From the NCBI GenBank assembly GCA_011634665.1, contig WAEK01000004.1, positions 3,226,001 through 3,290,000 of the forward strand: 64,000 nucleotides of DNA. The letters are read 5' to 3'. Below the pieces are notes generated by a model. The model was given only the letters and a program-made list of their open reading frames with translations, was not told the DNA's origin and searched no databases. Below, piece by piece: positions 36,601-46,646 of this stretch (positions are counted from its first letter, which is position 1; the number at the start of each line of letters is the position of its first letter). The position numbers and the translations under genes were made by a program. This DNA is from Mortierella sp. BCC40632. Taxonomy: Eukaryota; Mortierellomycota; Mortierellomycetes; Mortierellales; Mortierellaceae.

Positions 36601-37668
36601 CTACGATCCTACTCGTCTGTCCCCTGGCAACCACCCCCTGGCCAAAGCCTTTTTTTCCGCCGTCGTTCATGTCGTCTGTCTCTCACTCTCTTCGTCTTTT
36701 CCGTCCTCCCCTTCCACTTTCTTTCTTTCTCGCTCTCCCCCCTTTTTTTTCTTTTTGTCTGCCAATGTCTGACCCCAATCTCACTCTTACTCGTTCGCTT
36801 TCTTTTTCGTTTTCCTTGGTCGAACATTGTTCTTGCGCATTATCATTTCCAACATCTGTACTCTATGGCTCCTCTTCCTTCCCCTGGATCTGTCATTTAT
36901 TAGGCGGCCAATTGTTGTTCAGGACTAATGCTCCTCTTTTTTTTTTTCTCTTTCCCTCTCCCCTTCCTCTCTCTTTCGGAAAAAGCACGCTCGGGAAGAC
37001 TACACGCATTGGCCTTGTTGTTCGCATTGTATCCTAGCAAGTGACCAAGTCTGGCTTGCTCTCTTTCTCTTTTTCTAGTCCATAAAATAAATATGATTTA
37101 CTATTCATTCTGTTGCTTGCCTAGTTTCTGGCTCCTTTGGCTCCCTAATCCGTCGGTCTTCTATCTACTCGATAGATTGTTCGTCTATCCACTCTGGTTG
37201 CTAAACACAGGCTAGTGGAGGAAACTCTGTGCCTGTGTTCGAGCTGGTAGTGTATTGAAGTGTATATATAGTTCGTCTTTTTTGCATTTATTGCACAGAG
37301 ATACCGTATCTGAGAGCTGTCCAGCTCTCAACACTCCCAACCCTGCGTTGTCCTTGCGAGTCTCCACTTGTCTTCTTCCCTCACTCAGTCCGTTGTCCGT
37401 TATTATTATCGGTCTCCCATGATCGTTCCTGTGTCCGAACAGTTGTGTTATCGCTCTGTTTGTAGTGTGTTTGCTCCAGCCAGCCGACCCTGGATATGTC
37501 TGTCTTCCCTCTTTCATTCACTCACCCGTGGTTGCCAATACTCGCTCCCTTTGATCCGCTTTCGCTTCCCGCAACGGTGGGCCTTTTGCTTTAAGCTCTG
37601 GCGGGTGCAGTGTCATATCCCGGCAGCCACGATTCAATAAAACATACACTCACCGTGCTCGTCTGATT

Positions 37669-37669
<1 letters not shown>

Positions 37670-37722
<53 letters not shown>
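37670..37722. repeat. (CT)n microsatellite
   Basis: About 26 CT units, followed within 100 bases by CTCTCTATAT-type alternating sequence. Confidence 0.9.
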
Positions 37723-37726
<4 letters not shown>

Positions 37727-38993
37727 TTCCCTCTCCCTCTCCCTCTCTCTCACTTTCGCTCGTACTGCATCGCTTCTTTTTCCGCTTTTCCTTACTTGCT
37801 TTCCTGCCTCCTCTCTCTCTCTATATCTCTCTATATATATATCTCTATATCTCTATATATATCTCTCTCTCTTGCTCTGTTGCTCTCTTGCTCTCTTCTA
37901 TCTTGCTCTCTTTGCTCCGCTTTTCTCCCCAGATCTGGATCGTCGTCGACTGGTTGACTGTACTTTTTTACTCCTGTAGGCTGCTCCCCGCACCCCTCAC
38001 ACTCCTCCACACTCATTCTTCGTCCGCTGCATTCCCTCGGCCCGCAACCATCCCTGCTTGTCTGCTCCTCTCCTTCCCCTCCTGTCCCCTTCAGCACATT
38101 CCACGTGCCGATAGACGCGTTTTCCTCCCTTTCTTCCACGCTTCGTCTTTCTATTTGATTGAAATAGCCTATCATTTATTCAGGAGCGACGGACGGAATC
38201 TCTCACTTTCATTCCATTGAATTACACCTCTTTCTCCCCTCTTCTTCTGCTACCGCTTACTTGCCTCTCAACCCTGTTGTCGCTCAGCTTTTTCTCTTTT
38301 TCGCCCCGTCGATCATCACCAATCGACCCGTTCGTCTCTACACATCGCAACAAAGGTCTCTTCTTGTTCTCCTTCCCAATTGCACACCCATCCCTACACA
38401 CACAAAGATACGCACACAAACACACACACACACACATACACACATTTATACATTATACACAAGCCCCGCAAGGCCGTTGCTGGCAGGTGTTCTGCACTTC
38501 GTTTTCAAAGACGAGAGCGTCGATCCTGCAGGCCCTTGGCTGTTCTTCTCCTCTCCGCTTGCGGTCCAAATCCCGCCTGCTCCGTGCCTGTACCTGACTG
38601 AGCTTCTCTTCAGACGCTCGTGCTCGTGCTCGCCTTTTTGATTATTATATATTGTTATATTTTCAACCCTCTTCCTTCTGCTCCCTCCCTTCTATCCACT
38701 ACTCCTGCTGGCTCAAGTACCGTTTTTTTTTTTTTTGCCCAAAAGGAACGCACGTGCATGTGTTAAAAGGTCATCTCGAGCCCTCTGTGGCAAGATATTG
38801 CCTTCTTTCTCTCTTTCTCATCCTTTCTTTCTTTCTTTCTTTCTTTCTTTCATTCTTATTCTTTTTCTTTTTCTTTCCTCTCTCTCCTCTTCTCTCCCGC
38901 TCTCTGTACGTTATAAACACTTGCTCCTGCACTATCTCCCATCCTCTTCTCTCTCCCTCCTCCTCTCTCTCTCTTCTCTTCTCCTCCTCTCTT

Positions 38994-39026
<33 letters not shown>

Positions 39027-39436
39027 CTATATATATCTATATATATCTCTATCTCTATATATATATATATCTTTAATTCTTCCTTCTCTCTTGCTTTTAA
39101 ACTCCTCTCTCTTTCATTCTTTCCTTCACTCTCTGTCTCTGTCTCTCCTTCTCTCTCCCTCTCTCTCTCTCGCCTCGTTTGCTCCTGGCTTTCCGCTCGC
39201 TCTCTCTCTATATATCTTTCTCTCCCCCGCTGCTTTTGGACACCGGGCTGGCGGTTTTATTGATGGTGGTATGTCGCCCCTCCCCTTGGGTCCATCTATT
39301 CTATTCTGTCTCGCTCGATCTCCTTCCCCCCCCCTGCTGTGAACGTCCCAAGGCATCGACACTAACGCAACGCATCCACCTCTTTCTTTTTTGACCCTGC
39401 GCACCACACACATAAAACGTTCACAAAATGCCCCCT

Positions 39437-39444
<8 letters not shown>

Positions 39445-39487
<43 letters not shown>

Positions 39488-39502
39488 CACACACACACAC
39501 AC
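39445..39502. repeat. Compound (CT)n(CA)n microsatellite
   Basis: About 20 CT units run directly into about nine CA units. Confidence 0.9.
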
Positions 39503-39991
39503 ATTCACTCGCCGATCTAATGCCCACTCCTCTGCTCGGGTGACCTCTTCCACTCTCCAGCCATCGATCGACCAGGTTTCTACCTCTCCTTCCTCCTCGA
39601 TATCTTCTTCCTTTCCCCCTGGTCAGAAACACTGACCTCGACAACAACAACCGCCTCAGCCCAAGCGGTTCTCTCCACCAGTTTGGTTCTTATTTTAATC
39701 CCTGCTCACTTTTTTTTTACTCTATTTTATATTCATTACTTATTTTTCCTTTCTTCATTCGATCGAGACCTGGCTGTTCCTTTTTCCAACGCTCCTTTTG
39801 CGGTATTCTTTAGTTGACGATTTGCACCCTTCCTTTGCTTTCTTTCTTCTTTTTTCTCTCTCTCTCTCTCTCTTTCCCTGTCTCTTTCTATCCATCTATC
39901 TATCTATCTCTTTCTTTCTTTCTTTCTTTCTCTCACTCTCACTCTCTTCTTTTGTTCTCTCTATCTCTTTCCCTCTCTTTTTCTTTCTCTT

Positions 39992-40031
<40 letters not shown>

Positions 40032-40095
40032 CGCCACTTTCCGGCGATCTATCCGACAACGGCCTTCCCTTCCTCTCTTTAATTTTTTCTTGCCT

Positions 40096-42175
40096 ATGAC
40101 ATCGAGCAACATGAGTGAATCGTCTGCTGCCGTTGAGAGGACACCATCGACGAACATCCCCCACGCCTCGTACGCAGGCCGCTCAAAGAAGAGAACCTCA
40201 TCCACGGCCTCATCGCCCTCACACACACCCTCGGCCACCTGGTCTGCTTCCCACTTGTCTACTTCCTTGCCTTCGTCCCTTGATCCAGCACGCCCCGAAA
40301 GGCCGATCAAGGCTTTCAGGACTCTCTCTTCCCCGCGGCTACACACCACTCAGCCCTGGAGTAGCCAAGAGCGTGAGGCTCTGTATGTCGCCGTCCAGCG
40401 TATGAACCTTTTTGGTCAGTGGGATCAAGTCCAGGCCCGGATGGGCCTCGATCGGTCACCAAACGAGATTGCTCGAGAGTATATGCGACTCTATGGTGAG
40501 CTCCACGATGATGATTATGACGACGATGACGGCGGCGATCATGATGAGTACGAGTACGAGGATGAAGCTGAGGATGACGAAGAGGGCTGGCATATGTCAA
40601 GACGAGAGATGGACGATCGTAGTGAAGATGACAATGAGACGAACACACACGCACCCACTCCTGGTGGTGTTGGTGCTGGCCATAACGGCGGTGGAGGCCT
40701 TGTTACCCCTGCTCTCACGGCCGCTTCTTCGACAGCCTCACTTAGTGCACGATCCTCGCAAGAAACTTTTTCGGGTCCATTCTACCAACGACCTTCACAA
40801 CCCACGCCTTCCGAAGGGTCCTACCATCCCCGTCCGTCCACACGACCACATCAGTCGTCTCTGTCGTCGTCGCCTTCGCAATCGCACCCGTACCCGCCCA
40901 AGCCATCGTCGCAAGGACCCTCTCCGCAATTTCGTTACTCACCGCCTCAATCGGCTGCCGTGCTGCCACATGGGTTTTCGACGGGTCCTCCATCGCCCCG
41001 GAACCAATACCATCCCGCACAGCAGTCCCTGCACCCATCCAAGGATCAATCATTGCAGCACTCGTTTCCGTCCAGGCAAGCTGGGATGGATGACCCCTTG
41101 GAGGATGATTGTGAAGAGATGCGGATAGATCATGCGGAGCCTCCTCCTCCTTCTCGAGCACGCCCTGCAGCCGCGGGCAACAATACTAACAAAGGCGCCG
41201 AAGCCGAAGGTACACGTCGACGGTTTGATGGCAAACCGACTAGGACAGTGCGCGTGTGGACATTGAGGCAATCTGAACAATTGAAACGGCTAATCGAAGA
41301 TTGTTTCCCGGACGGGTACCGGATCAACTGGGTCTGGGTCGCGGCCCAGATGGGCAATACCTTTACACGGAAACAATGCAAGAACAAATGGGAAATTATG
41401 CGTCGTCGTGCGGGCACGGAAGAGGAGATTCATCTGTTGAAGCAAGGTCTACGAGAGTTTGGAACGTCATGGAGTCAAATTCAAGAAAAGTACTTGCCTG
41501 AACGGTCCCAGGGAGGAATCTCGATTATGTGGAACCTACTTCAGGAACGGGAGGCGGAGCAACGGCGACAACAGATGGAACCTTCGTCCGTGGAACGACC
41601 CTGGCCTGCAGTGGTCCCACCTCGCCCGGGTCCTCGTTCTCCACGTGCACGTTCAGCGTCGTCCTCGTCTGTCCCAACAGGTTTCTCGAGGACTGTGACG
41701 AGTCGAGCTAGTAGTAAAGGGGCCAAGGAAAACAGAGCCGCCGGGTCTGGCCACATGGATGCCAATGCGCTGGCGCACGACTATGGCAATTCCATGGACA
41801 AGGCCATGACGGCAACCACCCCCAGGATGACAACGACTCCACCTCCGGCTGCCATGGAGAGGACACCAGCTTTCGGCCATCGGTACTCGAGAGAAAACTC
41901 GGAGGATGAGCACCTTCATCATCCTCGTCAGAACCCTCACCAGCAGCCACACTCGTCGCAGTACCAACAACACGCGCACCACCACTCTCCGTCGCAGCAG
42001 CCTCTATCTTCCCAGCAACGGCACCCTCGTGGTAACGAGTACTTTTCTTCCAAGGTCTCGTCCGCCGACATGGTAGGTTTCTTGAGAGAGAGAGGGGTGT
42101 GTGTGTGTGTGTTTTTTATCTTTGGAGGTACATGAACAGAGTTACCATGCGCTTTTTTTTCTGCAGAGAATCTGA
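40096..42175 (+). CDS. Myb/SANT-domain protein (paralogue-type domain shared with the 46.6-48.8 kb gene)
   Basis: Main exon 40096-42072 (659 codons) and a proposed tiny last exon 42167-42175 (GTAGGT ... CTGCAG), about 661 aa. An alternative last acceptor near 42281 would end the protein as PLH. ATG 40096 follows a long T/C-rich leader. The first Myb-like unit (about 85-135) reads QPWSSQEREALYVAVQRMNL followed by GQWDQVQARMGLDRSP and EYMRLYGE. It is followed at once by an Asp/Glu-rich run (about 138-170). A second unit (about 384-440: VWTLRQSEQLKRLIEDCFP, INWVWVAAQMG, RKQCKNKWEIMRRR) resembles the repeats of the 25.3-kb gene. A third short unit (about 442-480: EIHLLKQGLREFGTSWSQI) is canonical Myb-like. 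The rest is Ser/Pro/His/Gln-rich. Nuclear DNA binding is inferred. Confidence 0.82.
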
Positions 42176-44033
42176 CCAACGTCCTTTCTGTCTCTCCCTG
42201 TCCTCTTTCAATGCTTCTCCTCTCCCCCCCCCCTCTTCTCCTTCGCTCTCCTTCTCCCCCTTATTGTTTTCGACCAATTAGCCGCTGCACTGAGAGAGAA
42301 GAAGAAAAAAAAATACTCGTCAATCCACTCTTCGGACTAGGCTAGAGCAGCAATCAGAATCCCAACAGTCCCCCCTTTTTTTTTTTTTTTTTTTTTCGCT
42401 TTTACTTTTTTTTATTTTTTTTTTTTTTTTTTTTTTTTGCATATTACATATGTATTACACGCGCGCACACAACTATCACCTACTTTACTCACTTATACAT
42501 ACACAACACACCCCTTGCATGAACAGAACAAAGAAAGAAAGAATCTTTTTCTAGGGCATAATTTGTCCTTTTTTTTTTTTTTTTTTTTTTTTTTTCTCTT
42601 AACTCAACTTTACTCTTGATCACTGAAGGAGATAGTCCTTTTTTCTTTATTCTTTTTTCTTATCAATGACCTTGTTTATGTCTGCTTTTTCCTCCAGATG
42701 CTTACGAAAAAAAAGAAGAAAAAAAAAAAAGAAAAAGAAAGGGAGAAAGAACATGTACCTCTCGCTCTCGCTCTCGCTCTCTCTCTCTCTTCCTTTCGTC
42801 CTCCTGCTCTTCCTCCTCTCCCTCCCCCTACAGAAAAGATTGCTCTTTTTCAAAAGATTTTTTGCTGTGTAAAAGGAGACTGCAGAGATTTGGCCCATGG
42901 CAATGCGAAACACACAGACACACATACACACACACAGACAGACACACACGCACACGCACAACTCGGGGAATACCTCTTCAAAGGCTATCTACGTTGCGTA
43001 CAAGAACGAGAGCGATAGAGAAAGAAAGGCGGATCAAAATAGAAATAGGCCAGACCGATCTCCCGTCCTAACAAAAAGGGAGAGAGAAAGAGAGAGAGAG
43101 AGAAACAGCAGGGTCTAGTAGTACCTCCTCTTTCTTTGTGAGCGGTATTTTTGCATGAAAAAAAAAAAAAAAAAAAAAAGATCGAGTGAGTATATGAGAA
43201 AAAGTGTGAGAGTACAAGAGTGAGTGAGTGAGTGAAGAACGCGTCCTTGAGAAAGGGGTGATCGACATCCATAAAATCCGAGAAAAGGAGAGAGGAGAAG
43301 GAGATTGGAGAGTCTGCGCAGATCCTCTCAAAGCTGTCACTTCTCAAGAAGTAAACAAATAAAAGAAAGAAAAAAAAAAAAAAAAAAAAAAGAAGGACCT
43401 GTCCATCCCAAGTCCGAGCCTCAGTGCCCAAGAGACATTCAAGAGCTAGAGGAATGGATGGAGCAATGGGAGAGATGGAATGAGAACTAAGGGGGGGAAG
43501 GGAGAGAGAGTGTGTGTGTGTCTGTGTGTACGAGTGAGAGAGTGATAGAGTGAGAGACCAGAAAGAACAGCTTCGCCATTATTGGGTGGCTTTAAACATG
43601 TTTTTGTCCTCTCTTTGATGCATCAACCTTTTTTTTTTTTTTTCTCTTTCTCCATCAAAGCTCAGCGGAGGAAAGCACCTGTCCACGGACTATACATTTC
43701 GGAAGAAGAAGAAGAAGAAGAAAAAAAAAGAGAGGATCAGGAATCAACAAAAAGAGAAGAAAGCAAGCAAACAACAGTACCTACACCTCCGACATCTCCT
43801 CCCTCTTTCTCATTCCAATACCTTTTTTTTTTTTTTTTTTTCCAACACAAAAACCAGATGATGACCTGGGCAGGCTCTTTACCACGGGATGGTGCCACAG
43901 GATGGTTTCTTTTTGTCATAAACGCAGCGGCCTTGGAGTTCGAGGCGTACTAGAGACTGACTCTTTTTTTTTCTTTCTCTATTTCTATTTCTATTTCTTT
44001 TTTTTTTTCTCTTTCTTTGGCTCGTACTCTTAG
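42176..44033. other. Ambiguous region with poly(T) tracts and candidate exons
   Basis: Between the second Myb/SANT gene and GPN3. It contains poly(T) at 42377-42396, 42418-42438 and 42571-42595, and poly(A) at 43159-43179 and 43370-43391. Short protein-like open stretches occur on both strands. On the plus strand, a T-rich acceptor precedes AQRRKAPVHGLYIS (about 43661) and another precedes MMTWAGSLPRDGATG (43858, ending at a stop after EFEAY). The 5' end of GPN3 must also lie here. I cannot settle one gene model. Confidence 0.35.
43399..43956 (-). CDS. Possible two exons of an unrecognised minus-strand gene
   Basis: Two minus-strand exon candidates splice in phase. The first, 43956-43883, encodes SLVRLELQGRCVYDKKKP-SCGTIP with donor GTAAAG. 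The second, 43486-43399, follows a textbook pyrimidine tract and TTAG and encodes SISPIAPSIPLALECLLGTE then ARTWDGQ. A further minus-strand stretch at about 43349-43237 (SDSFERICADSPISF, then FSDFMDVDHPFLKDAF) looks coding but does not join the second exon in a clean phase. No start, stop or family was identified, and plus-strand alternatives overlap. Treat as a hint only. Confidence 0.25.
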
Positions 44034-46061
44034 GGGTCGCTATTGTCAGCTCGTTATGGGTCCTGCAGGAAGTGGCAAGGTGCGTGTACATAAACCACGG
44101 ACATGGAGACTGATTTTTTTTTTTTGGATACCAGAAACTTTGGCCTTTTTGGTTTTTTGGCTCTCATGAAAGGAACCATATCTCTGGTCTCTACTTACTT
44201 TTTTTTTTTTTTTTTTTTTTTCCTCTTCTCTTCATTCCCCCCTCCGGTCGCTTTTCTCTATCTATCTCTATCTATCGACCGATCTCTCTTTTCGACACTA
44301 AATCAAACAGTCCACGTACTGCTCGACGATAATGGCACATTGTCAAAACATTGGAAGACCCGTCCATCTCGTCAACCTGGATCCTGCAGCAGAAAAGTTT
44401 GAATACGAGCCCTCAATCGGTACTTTTTCACCTTTATCTTTTTTTTTTTTTTTTTCTTCTCCGATGATATCTTTTGACAAAAGGTCCTTTTTTTTTTTTT
44501 CTTTGGGATTACTGGACCAGAACCCGTCCCTTACTGACTAACAGAGACACTTTTCGCATCTGGCCTCTTTTTTTTTTTTTTTTTTTTTTTTTTCTATTTT
44601 CTGTATATATATTTCTCTGACTGTCTGACTGTCTGACTCTTATCTTTGTGGGTGATCTTAGATATCCGTGAACTCATCTCACTCGAGGATGTTATGGAAG
44701 AGCTCCAATATGGTCCCAACGGAGGTCTGATTTATTGCATGGAATTCCTGATCAACAACCTGGACTGGTTTGAGGATGAGGTTGGATCCTATACGGATGA
44801 CTACCTGATTATCGATTGTCCTGGACAGATTGAACTTTATACGCATTTTGATATCATGAAACGTCTGGTGGAGGCCTTGTCTAGGATGAATATTGCGATT
44901 TGTGGCGTCTACCTACTCGAATCGGTAAGTACATAAAGATTTTTTTTTTTCTTTTGTATTTGTATCTGTTTTTTTTTTTTTCCCTTCTTTTGGAGTGGAG
45001 AGGGAGGCTGTTTAGTTTGGTCCGCCGGGTCAATCGGTCATCTTTTTTCTCGCGCAGTAGACTCGTGATGGCGCGTATGTGTGTGCGACCATCTATTGGC
45101 CACCATACCACGGAGGGGAGTGAAAAAAGGTTCTGATATGTCTCCACATCCTGCTACCAATTCCGCGTGCCTTCTCCCTCTTCCCTCTTCCCTCTCCTTC
45201 TCCTTCTCTTGTTGCTTCTGCCTCTGCTTCTGCTTCTCTGCTCCTACTCCTCTTCCTGCTCCTACCCCTCCTCTTTCTCTTATTCTTTCTCCTCCTCTTT
45301 TCTCTTCTTCTTGCTCCCGTTCCCGTTCCCGTTCCCGTTCCTATCCATCCTCCTTCTCTTCCTCTTCCTTTTCTTCTCTTTCTTCTTCTTTCTCTTCTTC
45401 TTCCTCCTCTTCTCCTCATTATTATTCTTCTGATTTTTCTTCCCTTCATCTTAATGATCCTCCTGTTCTCCTTCATGTCGCTCATGTTTCTCTTTCTCTC
45501 CCTCCTTCTCGATAGCAATTCATTGAGGACAAGTCCAAGTTCTTTGCCGGTGTTATGAGCGCTATGAGTGCCATGATCAACCTCGAGATTCCACATATCA
45601 ATGTCATGAGCAAAATGGACCTGTTGCCCAAAATGAAGGCCTCAGAATTGGAAAGGTATATATTGGAGCTCTTTCAATTGTGTCTCTAAAAAAAAAATGG
45701 GCGTTCGATTTGGGTTTTCCAGAACCAAGGAGACAACCAATTGGATCCATCTTTCTGATTGCCCCTCCCCTTCCTCCCCGACCTTGCATGTAGATACTAC
45801 AACCCAGACCCATTGCTCCTGGTAGATGACGTCAACTCCAAGACGAGTTCGCGGTATCATCAACTGAACCAAGCGATTGGGCAACTGGTTGAAGACTTTA
45901 ATATGGTACAGTTCTTACCATTGAATGTCCAAGACGAGGACTCTATCACGGCGATTCTCTCGCATGTAGACAATGCGATTCAGTTTGGTGAGGATCAGGA
46001 ACCAAAGGAGCCCGTGGATGAGGAAGGTGAAGGTGTTGATATGGAAGAATTTGGCTTTTAA
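44034..46061 (+). CDS. GPN3: GPN-loop GTPase 3 (RNA polymerase II assembly/import)
   Basis: Exons 44034-44079, 44311-44419, 44662-44924, 45516-45655 and 45794-46061 splice in phase and give 275 aa if a preceding exon supplies AT of the start codon (AT|G GGT CGC). GPN GTPases are dimeric and help assemble and import RNA polymerase II. Motifs in order: G1 GPAGSGKS split by the first intron ([18 protein letters not shown]), [26 protein letters not shown], the family-defining GPN loop [14 protein letters not shown]3 [12 protein letters not shown]4-like [11 protein letters not shown], and [11 protein letters not shown] near the base-binding loop. The C-terminus is acidic ([14 protein letters not shown]). 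Length matches GPN3 rather than GPN1. Introns carry long T runs just before the acceptors. The first exon with the AT was not located with confidence. Confidence 0.93.
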
Positions 46062-46646
46062 AAAAAAAAAACGAGAGCCTAATTAACATGTAAAAAGAAG
46101 TGGAACCCACTTTTCTTTCTGGAAAAGAGTGGGCGACGGAGGAAAAAAAGAGGAAAGAAAAAGGAAACCATGTCATTTGTCGGAGAGCACATCCCAAAGT
46201 AGAACCCACATACACACACACACACACACGCACACGCACACTCACACACCCTCTTCTTGACCTATCTAATAAGTAAAGCCTCATACACCCCAGCCCAGTC
46301 ATGTACCATTCCATTCTGGGACTAAACGGTCCAACTTTCGGCCCCGACTCTTTACTCTCTCTCGCTCTCTCTTTTCTCTTTTACACTTTTTTTTTTATTT
46401 TTTTTTATTCTCTATTATCTCTTTTCTTTTTCTTTCTCCTTCTCATTTTCTTTCTCCTCTTTTCTTTCTCCTCTTTTTTTCTTTTGCCTTCTATTTCACC
46501 TTCTCATTCTTTTTTCTCTCCTCTTGGAGTATCGGATGATATTCAGAGTTGTGTATTTGGATGCTTTAGCTATATGTACAAGTGCTGAGAAAGAAAGAAG
46601 AGAGAAAAAGAGAGAGAAAAAGAAAGGGGAGTATCTGGATTTTAAA
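46062..46646. other. Convergent 3' intergenic region
   Basis: Spacer between the GPN3 stop and the stop of the third Myb/SANT gene. It contains a (CA)n run at about 46209-46248 and T/C-rich sequence at 46360-46500. No coding signal. Confidence 0.6.

Larger units (their letters stand above)
30197..40095. other. 10-kb region without convincing genes
   Basis: Between two plus-strand Myb/SANT genes. Every open frame I inspected is either repeat-encoded or lacks protein-like composition. It contains poly(T) at 30327-30356, (AAGG)n at 30655-30687, several (GA)n runs (31190-31211, 31540-31561) and (CT)n at 36549-36598 and 37673-37722. Alternating TA/CT stretches lie at 37821-37870 and 39011-39070, (CT)n(CA)n at 39445-39502, (TTTC)n at 38826-38850 and 39911-39930, and poly(T) at 39998-40031 just before the next gene. 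The last 2-3 kb are pyrimidine-rich on the plus strand, as expected for a fungal promoter and leader. Genes made of very short exons could have been missed. Confidence 0.45.

Noticed and set aside
39814..40095. N-terminal extension of the second Myb/SANT protein
   Set aside because: The in-frame upstream codons are Phe/Ser/Leu encoded by CT and T runs of the leader. ATG 40096 begins normal protein sequence.
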